Assembly: GCA_028277395.1 (NCBI GenBank)
Contig: JANQGJ010000022.1
Span: forward strand, 1 to 64,000
DNA: 64,000 nt
Direction: 5' to 3'
Source of the DNA: Bacteroidales bacterium
GTDB lineage: Bacteria; Bacteroidota; Bacteroidia; Bacteroidales; F082
How positions within the stretch are numbered: the first letter of the stretch is position 1; every line of letters starts with the position of its first letter. Below, one piece after another: positions 1 through 9,600 of the stretch. The position numbers and the translations under genes are program-made. Below the pieces are notes generated by a model, which saw only the letters and a program-made list of their open reading frames with translations, did no database searches and was not told the origin of the DNA.

Positions 1-95
1 TCTATATTCGGAAACTAAGGAAGTACTTTTCTGATGATCCGGAAATTCAGATAATAACACTAAAGGGTAAGGGGTATCATTTTGTGGTGCCTTAA
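1..95 (+). CDS. OmpR-family response regulator, C-terminal fragment
   Basis: An open frame runs in from the left edge (codons in phase with position 3) and stops with TAA at 93-95. The visible 30 residues read YIRKLRKYFSDD..., then ITLKGKGYHF, then VVP. This matches the end of an OmpR/PhoB winged-helix DNA-binding domain: a charged recognition-helix tail followed by the beta-hairpin wing with a GKGY turn. The receiver domain and start lie outside the window, so its partner kinase and targets cannot be seen. A perfect 10-bp palindrome (113-122) follows the stop but has no T-tract. Confidence 0.75.
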   Translation, partial: YIRKLRKYFSDDPEIQIITLKGKGYHFVVP

Positions 96-284
96 AACAG
101 CAGTTTCACTGTTGACATGTCATCCAAAACAAACTTACCTGACAATAATTACTCATTTTTTCATTACTCTTAAAACTTGTAAGGTACTATACTATTGTTA
201 CTTATCATAAGTTAATTAAATGAATATAAACGCATCACTAAATCAATATGCAACCTTTACTTAGCTGTTGCATCTTATTATTGA

Positions 285-899
285 ATGAACATAATAGAAT
301 CAGAAAAGAAGTTAATCGAATGCTGCCTTAAGAGTAACAGAAGTGCTCAAAGGCAACTTTATGAGAAATATGCTCAGGAAATGATAAATGTTTGCATTAG
401 ATATTGTGATAACAGACAGCTTGCCGAAGAAGTTCTGCAGGAAGGTTTTCTCAAAGTATTTAAGAATCTACATCAACTTAAAGATCATAGAAAACTAAGA
501 GCATGGATCAAAAAGATTATGGTGAATTCTTCGCTGATGAAGATAAGGAAAAAGGAAAAACTTGTTTTTTACGATGATGAGTCACTACTGGATATGCAAA
601 AACAGGAGGCTTTTGAAGATGATTCATTCGAGTTTACCAAAAAGGACCTGGTTCAGGCAATAAACGAAATGCCAAAAGGATATAACATAATATTTAACCT
701 GTACGCTGTTGATGATTTTTCTCATAAACAGATTGCTACAATGCTCAACATCTCTGAAAACACATCTAAATCACAGTTATCGAGAGCACGCAATTATCTA
801 AAGTCAAAACTTAACAAAATAAAAACTAACTATTATTCGAAAACAGACTCATATGCGGTTATGGGTAGTTTTATATGGATATACAACCAGCTTTTCTAG
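285..899 (+). CDS. ECF-type RNA polymerase sigma factor
   Basis: This 204-residue protein has the two sigma-70 domains of an extracytoplasmic-function sigma factor. Region 2 covers about residues 24-95 and contains the AEEVLQEGFLKVFKNL core-binding helix. Region 4 covers about 125-180, with the helix-turn-helix HKQIATMLNISENTSKSQLSRAR. A roughly 20-residue aromatic-rich tail follows. The ATG at 285 starts the domain at the expected place. The next gene, an anti-sigma-like protein, begins 3 bp after the stop, so the two are almost certainly co-transcribed. By analogy with other Bacteroidota pairs, the sigma is held at the inner membrane by its neighbour and released on an envelope signal. Its regulon is unknown. 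Confidence 0.93.
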   Translation: MNIIESEKKLIECCLKSNRSAQRQLYEKYAQEMINVCIRYCDNRQLAEEVLQEGFLKVFKNLHQLKDHRKLRAWIKKIMVNSSLMKIRKKEKLVFYDDESLLDMQKQEAFEDDSFEFTKKDLVQAINEMPKGYNIIFNLYAVDDFSHKQIATMLNISENTSKSQLSRARNYLKSKLNKIKTNYYSKTDSYAVMGSFIWIYNQLF

Positions 900-902
900 A
901 AT

Positions 903-2249
903 ATGCAAAATGAAACTGAACATATTGATGATATTTTTCGCAAGGGTGTAGCTGAAGAACCTGTTGAATTTGAAACAGAAAGCAGGTGGAAAGGTCTTAG
1001 TAACAGGCTGCTCTTAAACGAAATTCTTGAATTGGATTTCACAAATGTCAACAGAACATTCCTATACTCTGCAATTGTAGTTTTATTCTTGATATCGCTT
1101 TCTATTCCCGTGATAATTACAACATCAGATAACGAACCAAAATCCAAAGTATCCAATCATAATCATATCAATCCGAATAATACTATATCAGTATCAGACA
1201 GAATCAATACTGAAAACACTGTTGATTCGAAAATTAATGAGACAAGTGATAATTATATAACCGGCAATACTCAAATTATTGATGAAACGCCCGAAGTTAT
1301 CAATGAAGTTATTAATAAGGAAACAATATTTGTTACTACTGAAAAACCAACAGTTAATACCACTATCAACAATAGCTTTGAACCTGCTTCATTAGGTCAT
1401 GGATATAAAACCAATATTTGCAGTATGTTAAGCTATAAAAATATTAACTTAATTAATGTCCACACAGTAGATACCGAAATTGTCAGCAGAAATACTGATA
1501 ATAAAATTGCAACAGGAAATGAAATTAACGATAAAGCAGACAATTCTTCAGAGTATTTCTCCCTGGGTATTGGAATTGGTTCAACATGGGTACTTAATGA
1601 AAATGAACAATGCTATGTAACAAAACAACCAATATTCGATGGTGGAATTAATGTAAAATATAACACTGAAAAGTATTTCATTACCGCAGGACTAACAGTT
1701 AATCGTGCCAAATCAACTTTCAACTCCAATTACACTTATGATACATTGCTGGGCAGAGATCTGGTTATGGGATATGAGATAGTTGAGGTGATTAACGATA
1801 ATGGTGACACAGTTATGGAACGTATCTATTACAGCGGTTTACATGAAGTTTATGACACTCTGCAATCCACTGATCAGGTTGGAATCACATCATACACAAC
1901 TGCGTTAAGTATTCCGTTAAATATTGGTGCAATGGTTTTCAGACATAACAGATTCAGTATATCTGCAACCGGAGGGGTAATGTTAAACGTAATGATTGGT
2001 AACAATCAGCAGTATCCATTACAATCAAATATGAATAAAAAAGTAATTGATTTTGAAACCAGCCCGTCAATAATTTACGAACCGGTTTTTTACATTCAGG
2101 CAGGGTTACTTTTTGAATATAAAGTCTCTGACCGGTTTAATATGGAGCTTAACTCAAATTACAATCATAAAATTGGTCATCATAATATGCTCTCGCAATA
2201 TCCTTTATCTCTTATAAGAATGGGATTTGGCGTTAGCTATAGTTTTTAA
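903..2249 (+). CDS. Anti-sigma-like membrane protein with C-terminal beta-barrel region
   Basis: The 448-residue product has three parts. Residues 1-50 are a cytoplasmic segment with the pattern DDIFRKGVAEEP...RWKGLSNRL, typical of Bacteroidota anti-sigma N-termini. One transmembrane helix lies at about 53-73. A low-complexity Asn/Thr-rich linker extends to about residue 210. The rest (about 215-448) alternates polar and apolar residues like a porin-type barrel and ends in an aromatic residue (GVSYSF). The gene starts 3 bp after the sigma factor. The likely role is to sequester that sigma and sense the envelope. One chain carrying both an inner-membrane helix and a barrel-like domain is odd but recurrent in this phylum. 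The barrel assignment is inferred from residue pattern only. Confidence 0.75.
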   Translation: MQNETEHIDDIFRKGVAEEPVEFETESRWKGLSNRLLLNEILELDFTNVNRTFLYSAIVVLFLISLSIPVIITTSDNEPKSKVSNHNHINPNNTISVSDRINTENTVDSKINETSDNYITGNTQIIDETPEVINEVINKETIFVTTEKPTVNTTINNSFEPASLGHGYKTNICSMLSYKNINLINVHTVDTEIVSRNTDNKIATGNEINDKADNSSEYFSLGIGIGSTWVLNENEQCYVTKQPIFDGGINVKYNTEKYFITAGLTVNRAKSTFNSNYTYDTLLGRDLVMGYEIVEVINDNGDTVMERIYYSGLHEVYDTLQSTDQVGITSYTTALSIPLNIGAMVFRHNRFSISATGGVMLNVMIGNNQQYPLQSNMNKKVIDFETSPSIIYEPVFYIQAGLLFEYKVSDRFNMELNSNYNHKIGHHNMLSQYPLSLIRMGFGVSYSF

Positions 2250-2264
2250 TTAAATCCTACAACA

Positions 2265-3659
2265 ATGAAAAATACAATCTTCTTAGTTAGTATCTTATTA
2301 TTAATGAATTCATTAACTGCACAGTATGTTGATTATGACGATGTTGCAGTTATTGTTAATAACAATAGTCCAACATCTGTTGAAATTGGTGAATATTTTA
2401 AATCAAGAAGAAGCATACCGGACGACAATATGATTTATATAAACTGTTCGGATATGGAACGAATTGATTCAACTGAATTATTTTCAATTGTAAACCAGGT
2501 CAGTGACTACCTGACCAATAATAATCTCACTGAATCCATAAATTACCTTGTAACAACAAAAGGCGTTCCTTTGATTTATGAAGGTGGTAATTGTGACACT
2601 ATTATCTCAATAGGGCGTTGTTCGTCTGTTGATTCGGAATTGGCTCTGATAATTAATCACAATGACTTAATAGGAGTAACACAAATCGCTCAGAATCCAT
2701 ACTTCAAATCAGACAATTACAATTTCTCCCGTGATGAATTTGATATTTTTCTGGTTACCAGACTTGATGGTTACACCATTGACGATGTTAAAAGTTTAAT
2801 TAACAGGAGTGGTCCTGATTTATATGCTGACAAGGCAAATGCCCAGTTTATTTTCGATCTGGCATTTTCAGAAGATACAATAACATCTGCTCTGCTGGGA
2901 GAAATTATGGAAGCAGGCAATGATGTACTTCAATCGAAGAACTGGAACACAATATTTAGTCCGTCTCCAACAACTTTTATTACAGACGAATCCAATGTTC
3001 TTGGCTATTACTCGTACATATATAATCCATCTAACAAAATATTAAATAATGACTGGATGAATGGATCAATTGCCAATCTTGGTGTTGGAGTAACAGCATT
3101 CACCTTTGATAAAGAAGAAAACATATATAATGAATTAATTCTTGCCAATTTGATTGAAGAAGGGGCATGTGGAGCGTCAGGTATGGTCCATGGGTACTTC
3201 TTATCACAGGGAACAGTCTGGCCTGAGGTACTATTCGAAAAATACACATATGGTATTGATACGATATCGCAATTCAACATATATTACAATCTCGCAGAAA
3301 GCTACTGGAATTCAATTAGCGTTTTATCTTCTGTCCATGTGGTTGTAGGTGATCCAAAAACTTCAATTGTACTTGAAGGGCCAAGCAATGTCCAAATATC
3401 AAATGAGATATCACATTTCAAGACTTACCCTGTACCGGCAAATGACATGCTTACTGTGGAATATACCATCCACAAATCAAAACATGCCATAATTAACATG
3501 TATAATATCTACGGATCAAAAGTTCATTCTGCAATGGAAAACATTTCAACTGCAAGACAGAGCCATACTTTTAATGTTTCTGACTTTACAACAGGAATAT
3601 ATATTATTGAATTGATATCCGGCAAAAATCATATAAGAGAAAAGATATTAATTGAGTAA
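2265..3659 (+). CDS. TIGR03790-like secreted protein with T9SS sorting domain
   Basis: This 464-residue protein has a Sec signal peptide (about residues 1-19, ending LTAQ). A body beginning YDDVAVIVNN and containing EYFKSRRSIP and YLVTTKGVPL resembles the TIGR03790 family, whose biochemical function is unknown. The last 75 residues form a type A T9SS C-terminal domain: FKTYPVPANDMLTVEY, then IYGSKV, then GIYIIELISG and a basic end. The protein is therefore predicted to cross the outer membrane and be anchored or released. It begins 15 bp after the anti-sigma gene and probably belongs to the same operon, so it may be an effector of, or target for, that signalling pair. It converges with the permease at 3921-5147. 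Confidence 0.8.
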   Translation: MKNTIFLVSILLLMNSLTAQYVDYDDVAVIVNNNSPTSVEIGEYFKSRRSIPDDNMIYINCSDMERIDSTELFSIVNQVSDYLTNNNLTESINYLVTTKGVPLIYEGGNCDTIISIGRCSSVDSELALIINHNDLIGVTQIAQNPYFKSDNYNFSRDEFDIFLVTRLDGYTIDDVKSLINRSGPDLYADKANAQFIFDLAFSEDTITSALLGEIMEAGNDVLQSKNWNTIFSPSPTTFITDESNVLGYYSYIYNPSNKILNNDWMNGSIANLGVGVTAFTFDKEENIYNELILANLIEEGACGASGMVHGYFLSQGTVWPEVLFEKYTYGIDTISQFNIYYNLAESYWNSISVLSSVHVVVGDPKTSIVLEGPSNVQISNEISHFKTYPVPANDMLTVEYTIHKSKHAIINMYNIYGSKVHSAMENISTARQSHTFNVSDFTTGIYIIELISGKNHIREKILIE

Positions 3660-3774
3660 TCAATTACAATGACTGGCAGGTTTAATTAATTCTGATCAGG
3701 TCATTGTTCAAAAAATAACTGATACAGCCTCAGAGAAAAACATTCAATTACAAGTCATCATTATTTATTAAGGT

Positions 3775-3879
3775 AATGAGGCTGTCTCAAAAGTAAAGGT
3801 TATGTGCTGTAGATTTCCATATTTGGAAAATCTTTCGGGCACCTACCCGAATACAAAAACCTTTTGAGACAGCCTCATT
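3775..3879. repeat. 105-bp nested inverted-repeat element (MITE-like or structured intergenic element)
   Basis: Perfect 19-bp inverted arms lie at 3775-3793 and 3861-3879 (AATGAGGCTGTCTCAAAAG and its complement). Inside are two further hairpins: 3811-3819 pairs with 3824-3833 with one bulge, and 3834-3839 (TTCGGG) pairs with 3846-3851 (CCCGAA). The whole can fold as a three-way junction. It sits between convergent genes. No target-site duplication or coding capacity is visible. It could be a non-autonomous transposon relic, a bidirectional terminator, or an RNA element. Confidence 0.6.
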
Positions 3880-3920
3880 GCTTTTTCGCCCTACAATGAA
3901 CATGAATAGTTTATTTTGAT

Positions 3921-5147
3921 TTATTCATAACGTAGTGCCTTTGCAGGCATTATCCTTGCTATATAAATCGTTGGAATAATCAGTACCAGAAGTGAGATTA
4001 AAAAAGTACCAAAATTAATAAGCAGCACATCAGAAATATGTAGTTCAACTGGAACATAATCAACATAATACGACTCTGCAGACAAACTTATTAGTTTATA
4101 CCGGTTCTGAATGTAATAAAACAAAATACCAATAATGTTTCCCCATATCATACCCACAAGAATAATGCGGGATGCCATATAAATAAAAATTTTGCGAATA
4201 GAAATACTGTTTGCGCCAATCGCCAGAAGCAGTCCAACCATACTTGTCCGTTCAATTATCAAAATCAGGAGTGTAGAGATCATTGTAATTGTGGCAACCA
4301 GAATTAAAAGTGTTAGTATAACCACAACATTCATATCCAGCAGATCGAGCCAGTTAAATATTTGCGGGTATTCATCATAAACACTTAAAGCGCTGATATT
4401 GTATGGAATTGTATTATAAAGCTCATATGTTGTAGTTTTAACATCAGAAATATCATTTAGCAGTATCTCTATACTACCTACTTCATTTTGATTCCAGTTA
4501 TTGAGTTTCTGAATTTGCCGTAAATCACCTACAACATAAATATTATCAATTTCTTCCATACCCGTGTTGTAGATCCCGCAAATTGTAAATCTACGGCCAC
4601 GAGCAGCCGACTCAGTCTCATCAATAAACCACATTCTCAGATAATCACCAACATTCAAAGCAAGTTTGTCTGACAGTTTCTTTGATATCAATACCTCATT
4701 GCTTTTTGTTGAGTCAGAAAACACAGGAAAGCTACCGTCAATAATATTTTCAGAGAGAAAACCTTTATCATAATCACTGCCAATACCTTTAAGTATTACA
4801 CCCTGTATCTGATCCTTTGTTTTTATAACTCCGGCTTTTTCAGCAACATTCTGAACATGCCTGATATTTTTATTTTTCAATAACTTATCTGTAAGGTCAT
4901 TACTAACTACCACAGGATCCCCCTGCATACTGTAGTTGTTATCATAAAGCACAAGATTTATATGAGATGCAAATCCCATAACTTTTTGACTAATGGAATT
5001 CTTAAACCCAACTACTACAGCTACTGAAATTATCATCAATGCCAGACCTAAGGCTATACTTATTGTTGATATTCTGATCACCGGCTGAGAAAGTCTGTTT
5101 CTTTTTCCACCTCGCAACCGATTGGCTATGTAATACTCAAAATTCAA
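3921..5147 (-). CDS. LolC/LolE/FtsX-type ABC transporter permease
   Basis: The 408-residue protein starts MNFEYYIANRL and has the four-helix FtsX/MacB layout: a first helix at about residues 27-48, a large extracytoplasmic loop of about 220 residues, then three helices near 272-298, 318-345 and 375-402. The N-terminal motif and spacing match LolC/LolE-family lipoprotein-releasing permeases. It would pair with a LolD-type ATPase that is not in this window. Its exact substrate, lipoprotein or other, cannot be assigned. The gene stands alone, and a TAnnTTTG box lies 20 bp upstream of the start. Confidence 0.85.
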   Translation of the reverse strand: MNFEYYIANRLRGGKRNRLSQPVIRISTISIALGLALMIISVAVVVGFKNSISQKVMGFASHINLVLYDNNYSMQGDPVVVSNDLTDKLLKNKNIRHVQNVAEKAGVIKTKDQIQGVILKGIGSDYDKGFLSENIIDGSFPVFSDSTKSNEVLISKKLSDKLALNVGDYLRMWFIDETESAARGRRFTICGIYNTGMEEIDNIYVVGDLRQIQKLNNWNQNEVGSIEILLNDISDVKTTTYELYNTIPYNISALSVYDEYPQIFNWLDLLDMNVVVILTLLILVATITMISTLLILIIERTSMVGLLLAIGANSISIRKIFIYMASRIILVGMIWGNIIGILFYYIQNRYKLISLSAESYYVDYVPVELHISDVLLINFGTFLISLLVLIIPTIYIARIMPAKALRYE

Positions 5148-5166
5148 CTGTTCACAATATTTTTCA

Positions 5167-5174
5167 CAAAGATA
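5167..5174 (-). promoter_or_regulatory. Predicted -7 promoter box for the LolC/E-like permease gene
   Basis: On the minus strand this reads TATCTTTG, an exact match to the Bacteroidota -7 consensus TAnnTTTG. It predicts a transcript start near 5161 and a leader of about 14 nt. No clear -33 TTTG is present at the usual spacing. Confidence 0.45.
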
Positions 5175-5720
5175 AGCTACATGAATTAATTTAGAAGAAA
5201 TTCCTAAGGCTTATTCCTGATAATATCAGTTCATGCTACAAATCAAAATTCTTTTTTTCAAAAGTGAATCCAGGAGTTATATTATAATTGTGTCATAAAA
5301 ATAAAAGGCTGCCCTGTTATACACTCAATAACGAAAACTCTGACACTCACCTTAAACAGAGCTGCTAAACCAAACACCAAAGTACTGTTATAAGTCTTTA
5401 AATTTAGTATATTGTATTTTACAAGTTGACATAATACAATCAAAGTCAGTATCATGATCATTAACTTCTGTATATATGTGATAAATTCCGAATTTCAATT
5501 TGTTTAAAAACATTAAGGATTTTTTATGTACAAAACAGCTATTGGATCATTACATATTGAAAATTCTTAACATTTCAATTTACAGATTTATCTCATAACC
5601 TTAATGATCTTCTTCTTTAACAGCTACAGCAATTAACGCTAATTTTTTTTGCAAGAGACCAATACAAATAAACAGATTCATTTTTCATATTGGTAAATAC
5701 TTTAAGTGACACTAAAGAAT

Positions 5721-5812
5721 GATGTAACGTTTATGTAATATATAAATCTAGAATGTAACGCTTATGTAATATTTAGATCCAAAAATGAAACGCTTTTGTA
5801 ATATACAGAAGT
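5721..5812 (+). repeat. Three 31/32-bp tandem repeats, each with two ATGTAA-type half-sites 11 bp apart
   Basis: Unit 1 has ATGTAA at 5722 and 5733. Unit 2 has ATGTAA at 5753 and 5764. Unit 3 has ATGAAA at 5785 and TTGTAA at 5796. Half-sites are 11 bp apart within a unit and 20-21 bp apart between units, so all six fall on about the same face of the helix. Eleven-bp direct repeats are the layout used by PhoB/OmpR-type regulators. No bound protein can be named. Confidence 0.65.
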
Positions 5813-6045
5813 TGGTTTTTCAACTATTGAAGATGATATTTGTATACTTAAAAAGAGTAAAATCTTAATTGTACGAATCGTATAAAGTTAAATAAAGACC
5901 TCTTCATAATAGCTAAACAATAAGCCTTTACAAGCTGGATGCCAGAAGATTCTTTACTTGCAAATGTTCTTTGAAAAGTTTGAGTTAAGTACACGAAAGA
6001 AAAAGTCATACATGAACAGTGGAAAATAACTCTGCTGGTTCGAAA

Positions 6046-6112
6046 CCTGGTATTTATGATATTAGAAGCAGATTTAAGAGTAATACCAGGCAATATCTGA
6101 CATATTAGATAT
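6046..6112. repeat. Inverted repeat pair in the intergenic region
   Basis: CCTGGTATT at 6046-6054 is exactly complementary to AATACCAGG at 6082-6090, with a 27-nt loop. Directly after it, about 6093-6112 is an imperfect palindrome (ATATCT...AGATAT). Neither is followed by a T-tract, so these are not evident terminators. They might mark a folded RNA or be chance. Confidence 0.35.
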
Positions 6113-6646
6113 GTGCTTAAAACCGGCTAGATAGACAACCGATAGCTTAGAATACAATCATATAGATGTGAACCCAACATGTGTTTTATTTTATTACAGT
6201 TATATAGATCAATAAACTTCTGGAATTTGTAAACACCTGAAAAAAATTACCAGTAAGATTTCAGTTGAGTAGTACCAAAATATTTAAAATTTTAAGGAGT
6301 AAGAATAATAAATACATTATTGATAATTAAGAACCGATGAAAGAAATTGAACTACATGACAATTCTATACGAAAAAAGAAACAAATAAGGAATTATTTGA
6401 ATAGGTTATAACATCTTGATTATAAATTTAGGATAGGGCATAAATTAATATTAGGCATTTTTTACGGAAGAATTTTTCATCTGGTAGATGAATATGTCAT
6501 AGTAATCAAATATCTGGCATACAAGTTTATGCACAAACAGTTTTTCCCATTTATTTTTTACGAAGATCGCACTTAATTGAAAATCAGATCTCTTAAACTT
6601 GATTTTTTAGATTGTTAAGTTTTAAAACTAAATAAATAATATACAT

Positions 6647-9600
6647 ATGAATAAGTCATTACCGAAATGTAGAATAATAAAAAACATGGCAAAACTGCCT
6701 ATAATTTTACTCATCATTCAAGGATTAATGTTTCAAATACTTATAACAGCTCAAAACATTAATTCCCGTGATTTACATAAAGTTGAAAATCCAACCAGGG
6801 TTTCAAAGTTAACATTCTGGGGATCATTTTTAGTTGAATATAATCAGTTAGGTAGAGAATCCAGAGAAGTTGAAAAATCTCTGAATCCGAATTTTAAGAT
6901 TTTTGAAGGTCTCTCTTTTGACAGAGAACCGGGGAGTCCATTTGATTCGAGGGAAAGGCCATGTATTAATGGTGCTACGGGTAAAAACTATTATATACAA
7001 GTAATATCAGGCACTAGTAAAGCTAGTATATTCAATAAAATTGATGGAAGCTTATTAGGAACGTTGGACTACTCATTATTATTCTATGCTGCAGATCAAG
7101 CAGGATCTAATATTGACAAACCTATTATATTATATGATGAACAAATAGGAATGTTTATTGCTTTAGCCAGAATTGTAAATTTTGAGTCAAACCCTCAAAG
7201 TGCTGATTATTTTAGTTTTTCTACATTGAAATTTACTGAAGATGGTATCAGAATCTGTCGATGGGCATTTGGTTCCGCAAAATGTGATAACGCAAAAATG
7301 GGTATTCAACAAGATGGATACTATATAAGTATAAACGCAGGCAGTAACGAAAGAAACATTGATGAGGTTTTTGTAATTAATCGATATGCTGTAATAAACA
7401 ATTGGTGGGATGTTTTTTTCATGTCATTTAGAAATCCGGCCAGACCAAAAACATTAAATGGGTTTCATTATATTCTTCCGATAGACATTGATGGAGCATG
7501 GGCACCAAGCAATACTCCAGGCATGTTCATTACTATTGCAGATGATGATCAGGGAAATCCAAGTGATGAAATCAGATTATATGAGTTAAAAATAGAATGG
7601 CATGATCTGTGGTCATCGACATTTAAGATGTCTGACCAGATTCCGGTTAGTAGTTTTTGTAATGTAGAAGATATAATGATAAGGCAAAATATGAGAACAC
7701 AATATTTGGAGTCTAATTCAGGCGTATTATCTCATAGAGCTCAGTACAGAAAAATAGGTGAACAGGAAATAATTACATGTCTTCAGACAGTTACTGATAA
7801 TAAATCAGCCACAGGTTTGCGTTGGTATCAATTGCATAGGGATAATAATAATCATAATTGGACTTTAAGCCAGGAAGGTTTACTCCAGGATAATAGTTCT
7901 GAAGAGTTAAGCATGTATAATGGAAGTATTGCCATGACTGCTAATGGTGATATTTTCATTGGATATCATGCTTCATCTTTATTCCATTTTCCCAGAATAC
8001 AGTATTGTGGTCAATCTAATGGAGTAAGATCGCATATTGGTAATGGGCAAATAGATATTCCAACACAAAATATATGGCAAAGCTCTGTTGGTCAAAGTCT
8101 TCATAGTAAATGGGGTTCCTTTTCAAACATGAGTTGTGATCCAACTGATAACAATACAGTTTGGTATACGAACTATTGTCTAGAACATAATTTCCAGATC
8201 AATGGCAGAACTTTTCAACACTGTATAACACCTATTGTTGCAATTACAATGCCAGATTGTACACCAAAAATTCAATCAAATCACCTTAATATTATAGCTT
8301 ATGATACTGTCGCTATCTATGGCAGTATAATAAAGGGTGATGGTGATTATGTATTAGTAGTTGTCAGAAAACAAGAAACACCAATTTCTGAGCCTATAAG
8401 TGGTTATTCTTACCAATACAATACTAATTTTGGAAGTGGAGATACTACAGGACCTGGTAATTATGTTGTCAATTTTCTGCCTAGGGAAAGTCTTTCCGGG
8501 AATCTTCAGCATATTTTGATTAAAAATCTGGAAGCTGGAAATGGTTATTTTATTGATATATACGAAGCAAACAGTACAGGTGATGATGGTTATTGCTACA
8601 AGTTACCAGCCTATACCAGTTTAGCTTGCACCAAAGGTATTCAACATCAATATCACCAATACTTTGATGATTGGAATGAAAGCACTCCTGATTATAGTTG
8701 TACTGAAAATGGAAGCGTGACTTTAACAGAAGGTTGGGTAAACTTCGATGATGATGATATAGATTGGGATATCAATAGCGGAAGTACAAAATCATCTTAT
8801 ACAGGTCCAACTACAGACATTTCTTTAGTTGGTAAATATGTTTATACAGAAGCCTCATCATGTTCTGATAAAACCGGGTATTTAACAATGCCAGCAATTG
8901 ACCTAACAACAATACCTTCACCAGTTTTTACGTTTTATTATCATATGTGGGGTACTGGTATGGGAAGTTTATCCATTGAGCATTCACTCGATGGTGGTAT
9001 TACCTGGTCAGATTATCTATGGAGTAAAGAAGGAGATCAAGGAAATCAATGGCATATGGCTACAATCCCACTAAGTTCATTCAGCGATTCAGATCAGTTT
9101 AGGATTCGTTTTAAATCAATCACAGGCGACAATTATAAATCCGATATTGCCATTGATGAGGTATCCATAAAAACACAAACTTCAGGAATACCATATCTGC
9201 AGACTTTCGATTCATGGCAAATAAGTAATCCTTGGTATTCATGTACTTCCGATGGGAGCGTTGTTCTTACTGATCAATGGAAAAATGCCACAGGTGATGA
9301 TGTAGATTGGGATATCTACAGTGGTTCAACACCATCGAATTATACCGGGCCCTCATCAGGGTATTCAGGTAGTGGGAACTATTTATATTTGGAAGCTTCT
9401 AGCTGCTATAACAAAACAGGTTATTTGGAAAGTCCGATTTTTGACTTATCATCTTCAAACTACCCAGAGCTAAAGTTCTACTATCATATGTTTTGTGAAG
9501 GTAGTGATCGTATGGGCTCACTAAAAGTGGAATTCTCTGTCGATTATGGAAATACCTGGGAGGAAGTATGGTCAAAAAAAGGGAATCAAGGGGATCAATG

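Larger units (their letters stand above)
5148..6646. other. 1.5-kb intergenic region without a credible gene
   Basis: This is by far the longest gap in the window. It is AT-rich with frequent stops in all frames. An 81-codon minus-strand frame (5848-6093) lacks protein-like composition, and a 24-codon frame at 6337-6411 cannot be supported. What it does hold is a phased direct-repeat array (5721-5812) and two inverted repeats (6046-6090 and about 6093-6112). It separates the LolC/E-like gene, transcribed leftward, from the large MAM-repeat gene, transcribed rightward. It may be a long regulatory region or decayed sequence, or may encode an untranslated RNA. Confidence 0.6.

Noticed and set aside
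113..122. Perfect palindrome TGACATGTCA after the response regulator
   Set aside because: Could be an operator, but ten bases alone with no repeats nearby is too weak to call.
5721..5812. Possible CRISPR array
   Set aside because: Repeats are imperfect, only three, and there are no distinct spacers of constant length or cas genes.
6030..6052. T-arm-like string GGTTCGAAACC suggesting a tRNA
   Set aside because: The 5-bp stem pairs at only three positions and no acceptor, D or anticodon arm can be built around it.
5848..6093. 81-codon minus-strand frame in the long intergenic region
   Set aside because: Composition (many Phe/Cys/Ser, no domain or hydrophobic pattern) and absence of a start context give no support, and it overlaps the inverted repeats.
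6337..6411. 24-codon plus-strand frame (MKEIELHDNS...)
   Set aside because: Too short to judge, no homology recognised, and no promoter or ribosome site; left as unsupported.
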